Made by a program: the position numbers and the translations under genes. 64,000 nt of DNA from AC2028 sp002373595. Lineage in GTDB: Bacteria > Bacillota > Clostridia > Lachnospirales > Lachnospiraceae. Numbering within the stretch: the first letter of the stretch is position 1; every line of letters starts with the position of its first letter. The DNA lies in NCBI GenBank assembly GCA_946616365.1, contig CAMOIX010000011.1, positions 1-64,000 of the forward strand, read 5' to 3'. Below, piece by piece: positions 62,252-64,000 of this stretch. A model generated the notes under the pieces. It had not been told where the DNA came from. It saw only the letters and a list, made by a program, of their open reading frames with translations, and searched no databases.

Positions 62252-63673
62252 ATGAAATATGCCGACAGTATAGGACATGGCAAGACGATAGCGGTAATGG
62301 GTCCGGTTGTCGATGTTGAATTCGGCGAGGAAGTTATCCCATTCATAAAGGATGCACTCGAGGTCGAAGTCGAGGGCAAGACTCTTGTGATGGAGGTTGC
62401 TCAGCATCTCGGCGGCGGCATCGTCAGATGTATCATGCTCGGTCCCAGTGAGGGATTGTCCAAGAATATGGATGTATTTGCAACAGGCGGACCTATATCC
62501 GTACCTGTTGGAAAGAGAACACTCGGAAGACTCTTTAATGTGCTCGGAGAGACGGTTGATGATGGGGAGCCGATACTCGGCGGTGCCAGATGGCTGATCC
62601 ACCGTAATCCGCCTTCGTTTGAAGATCAGAGTCCGGTCGTAGAGATACTTGAGACCGGTATCAAGGTTATAGATCTCCTCGCACCATATGCCAAGGGAGG
62701 AAAGATTGGACTTTTCGGAGGAGCCGGAGTCGGCAAGACCGTACTTATACAGGAACTCATCACCAATATAGCAACCGAGCACGGCGGATACTCGATATTC
62801 ACCGGTGTAGGAGAGCGTTCCAGAGAAGGAAACGATCTCTGGAGAGAGATGAGTGAGTCCGGAGTACTTGAGAAGACCGCGCTTGTCTTCGGGCAGATGA
62901 ATGAGCCGCCCGGGTCCAGAATGAGAGTTGCGGAGACCGGACTTACCATGGCTGAGTATTTCCGTGATGTCGAGCACAAGGATGTTCTTTTGTTCATAGA
63001 TAACATATTCAGATTTGTACAAGCGGGTTCCGAGGTATCGGCACTTCTCGGTCGTATGCCTTCCGCCGTCGGATATCAGCCCACTCTTGCAAACGAACTC
63101 GGAGAACTGCAGGAGAGGATCACATCCACCAAGAGCGGAAGTATCACATCGGTCCAGGCTGTATATGTCCCTGCGGACGATCTTACCGATCCTGCACCGG
63201 CGACGACATTCGCACATCTGGATGCCACGACCGTCCTGTCCAGAAAGATTGTTGAACAGGGTATCTATCCTGCAGTCGATCCTCTTGAGTCGACATCCCG
63301 TATACTCGAACCGGATATAGTGGGAGAGGAGCATTATAATGTCGCCAGACGAGTACAGGAGACTCTTCAGAAATACAAAGAGCTTCAGGATATCATAGCC
63401 ATCCTTGGAATGGATGAACTTTCCGAGGAAGACAAAGTTACTGTTTACCGTGCGCGTAAGATTCAGAAGTTTCTCTCGCAGCCGTTCCATGTTGCAGAGA
63501 ATTTCACGGGTGTTCCGGGAGCATATGTTCCTCTCTCTGAGACGATCAAGGGATTCAAAGCAATCCTTTCGGGTGAGATGGATCAGTATCCCGAGAACGC
63601 ATTCTTTAATGTCGGTACGATAGAGGATGTTATAGAGAAGGCAAAGAGAGATGGCGAAACCGTTCAGGCTTAA
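62252..63673 (+). CDS. atpD: ATP synthase F1 subunit beta (catalytic)
   Basis: Catalytic subunit of the F1 hexamer. The 473-residue protein has Walker A GGAGVGKT (Lys162), the catalytic Glu in GVGERSREGNDLW, Walker B VLLFIDNIFRF, the DELSEED-type loop as MDELSEEDKVTVYRAR, and a normal barrel and helical end. The AGGAGG lies about 12 bases upstream, a little long. The epsilon gene starts inside its 3' end. Confidence 0.97.
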   Translation: MKYADSIGHGKTIAVMGPVVDVEFGEEVIPFIKDALEVEVEGKTLVMEVAQHLGGGIVRCIMLGPSEGLSKNMDVFATGGPISVPVGKRTLGRLFNVLGETVDDGEPILGGARWLIHRNPPSFEDQSPVVEILETGIKVIDLLAPYAKGGKIGLFGGAGVGKTVLIQELITNIATEHGGYSIFTGVGERSREGNDLWREMSESGVLEKTALVFGQMNEPPGSRMRVAETGLTMAEYFRDVEHKDVLLFIDNIFRFVQAGSEVSALLGRMPSAVGYQPTLANELGELQERITSTKSGSITSVQAVYVPADDLTDPAPATTFAHLDATTVLSRKIVEQGIYPAVDPLESTSRILEPDIVGEEHYNVARRVQETLQKYKELQDIIAILGMDELSEEDKVTVYRARKIQKFLSQPFHVAENFTGVPGAYVPLSETIKGFKAILSGEMDQYPENAFFNVGTIEDVIEKAKRDGETVQA

Positions 63674-64000
63674 AATACTTGCGGCCGACGGACCGTTTTA
63701 TGAAGGAGAAGCGATATCGCTCACCATACCCGCTAAGGACGGACAACTCCAGATACTTGCGGATCATGAGCCTATGGTCATAGCGACTGTGGAGGGATTG
63801 GTTAAGACTGTTGTCGAAGGTGATGACGGTGAAGAGGAGATCATAAATGGTGTGGCAGGGATAGGATTTGTTCATATATCACATGCCGAGACAGTTCTTC
63901 TTGTGGATACGATAGAGCGTCCCGAGGATATAGACAGAGCGAGAGCAGAGCGCGCCCTTGAGAGAGCCAAGGAAAAGCTTCGCCAGGATCAGAGCATTCA
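63651..64000 (+). CDS. atpC: ATP synthase F1 subunit epsilon, cut by window end
   Basis: Rotor subunit that links gamma to the c-ring and can inhibit ATP hydrolysis. 116 codons are visible: MAKPFRLKILAADGPFYEGEAISLTIPAKDGQLQILADHEPM is the N-terminal beta-sandwich, with the GxFyeGea and DGxxxILxxHxPM patterns, followed by strands and the first C-terminal helix (DIDRARAERALERAKEKLRQ). It starts 23 bases before the end of atpD in another frame. The stop lies outside the window. Confidence 0.93.
   Translation, partial: MAKPFRLKILAADGPFYEGEAISLTIPAKDGQLQILADHEPMVIATVEGLVKTVVEGDDGEEEIINGVAGIGFVHISHAETVLLVDTIERPEDIDRARAERALERAKEKLRQDQSI

Noticed and set aside
62168..63490. 440-codon open frame antisense to atpD
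   Set aside because: Lies wholly opposite a clear ATP synthase beta gene, has no ribosome site or family-like motif, and arises from codon bias. The same holds for long minus-strand frames opposite the GT2 gene (24480-25676), the beta-CASP gene (27912-28967) and ilvE (30943-31929).
1..64000. Insertion sequences, prophage genes or CRISPR arrays
   Set aside because: No transposase, integrase, phage structural gene, or regularly spaced repeat found; the only tandem repeat is the in-gene 18-bp array.

Overview
The window is one dense stretch of bacterial chromosome. It holds about 48 protein genes, one tRNA and one candidate structured RNA, with no gap over 300 bases, no insertion sequence, no phage gene and no CRISPR array. 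The gene content and style (NrdDG, PocR hybrid kinase, GH94 cellobiose phosphorylase, MalY/PatB with a LysR regulator, a DUF5717/DUF5716-type pair, strong AGGAGG ribosome sites, TTGACA-17-TATAAT promoters, a CIRCE operator) point to an anaerobic Clostridia member, most likely a Lachnospiraceae species. The taxon is an inference from gene content, not from a marker gene.

Layout. 1-6 kb: a small membrane protein, then anaerobic ribonucleotide reductase nrdD-nrdG behind a promoter with NrdR-like boxes, a SEC-C methionine aminopeptidase and a polytopic membrane protein. 6-9 kb: a copper P-type ATPase whose frame runs straight into a CopZ-like domain carrying its own internal Shine-Dalgarno. 9-13 kb: a response regulator and a PocR hybrid histidine kinase, followed by a 197-nt foldable element. 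13-21 kb: a GH26-like protein, glyA, hom, lysC, an apparently inactive GH3 protein and a MATE transporter. 21-24 kb: malY/patB, a LysR regulator, tRNA-Gly and a PAP2 phosphatase. 24-30 kb: a tightly coupled run of GT2-GtrA, phosphodiester glycosidase, a membrane-anchored unknown and a beta-CASP nuclease (TTG start), then thyA and folA. 30-38 kb: ilvE, PrsA-like foldase, HD-GYP, PHP and cellobiose phosphorylase. 37-42 kb: a large coiled-coil surface protein and CIRCE-controlled htpG. 42-53 kb: a seven-gene co-directional operon of mostly unknown function (zinc ribbon, lipoprotein phosphoesterase, beta-propeller, 1220-aa DUF5717-like, Hsp70/actin-like ATPase, TPR and coiled-coil membrane protein). 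53-57.6 kb: purC-purB-purA and a HAD hydrolase. 57.6-64 kb: a small membrane protein and the ATP synthase operon atpB-E-F-A-G-D-C, with atpC cut by the window end.

Most unusual points. (1) The ATP synthase operon has no atpH. Instead the alpha subunit carries an N-terminal domain matching the C-terminal domain of the delta subunit, so this is a delta-CTD/alpha fusion. (2) A three-hairpin insertion flanked by a 15-bp direct repeat sits between atpB and atpE. (3) The 11-kb seven-gene operon looks like an uncharacterised envelope-associated machine centred on an Hsp70/actin-like ATPase. (4) CopA is fused to CopZ with a perfect internal ribosome site. (5) The 197-nt element after the hybrid kinase folds like a 6S-type RNA. 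(6) The GH3 protein lacks both catalytic residues.
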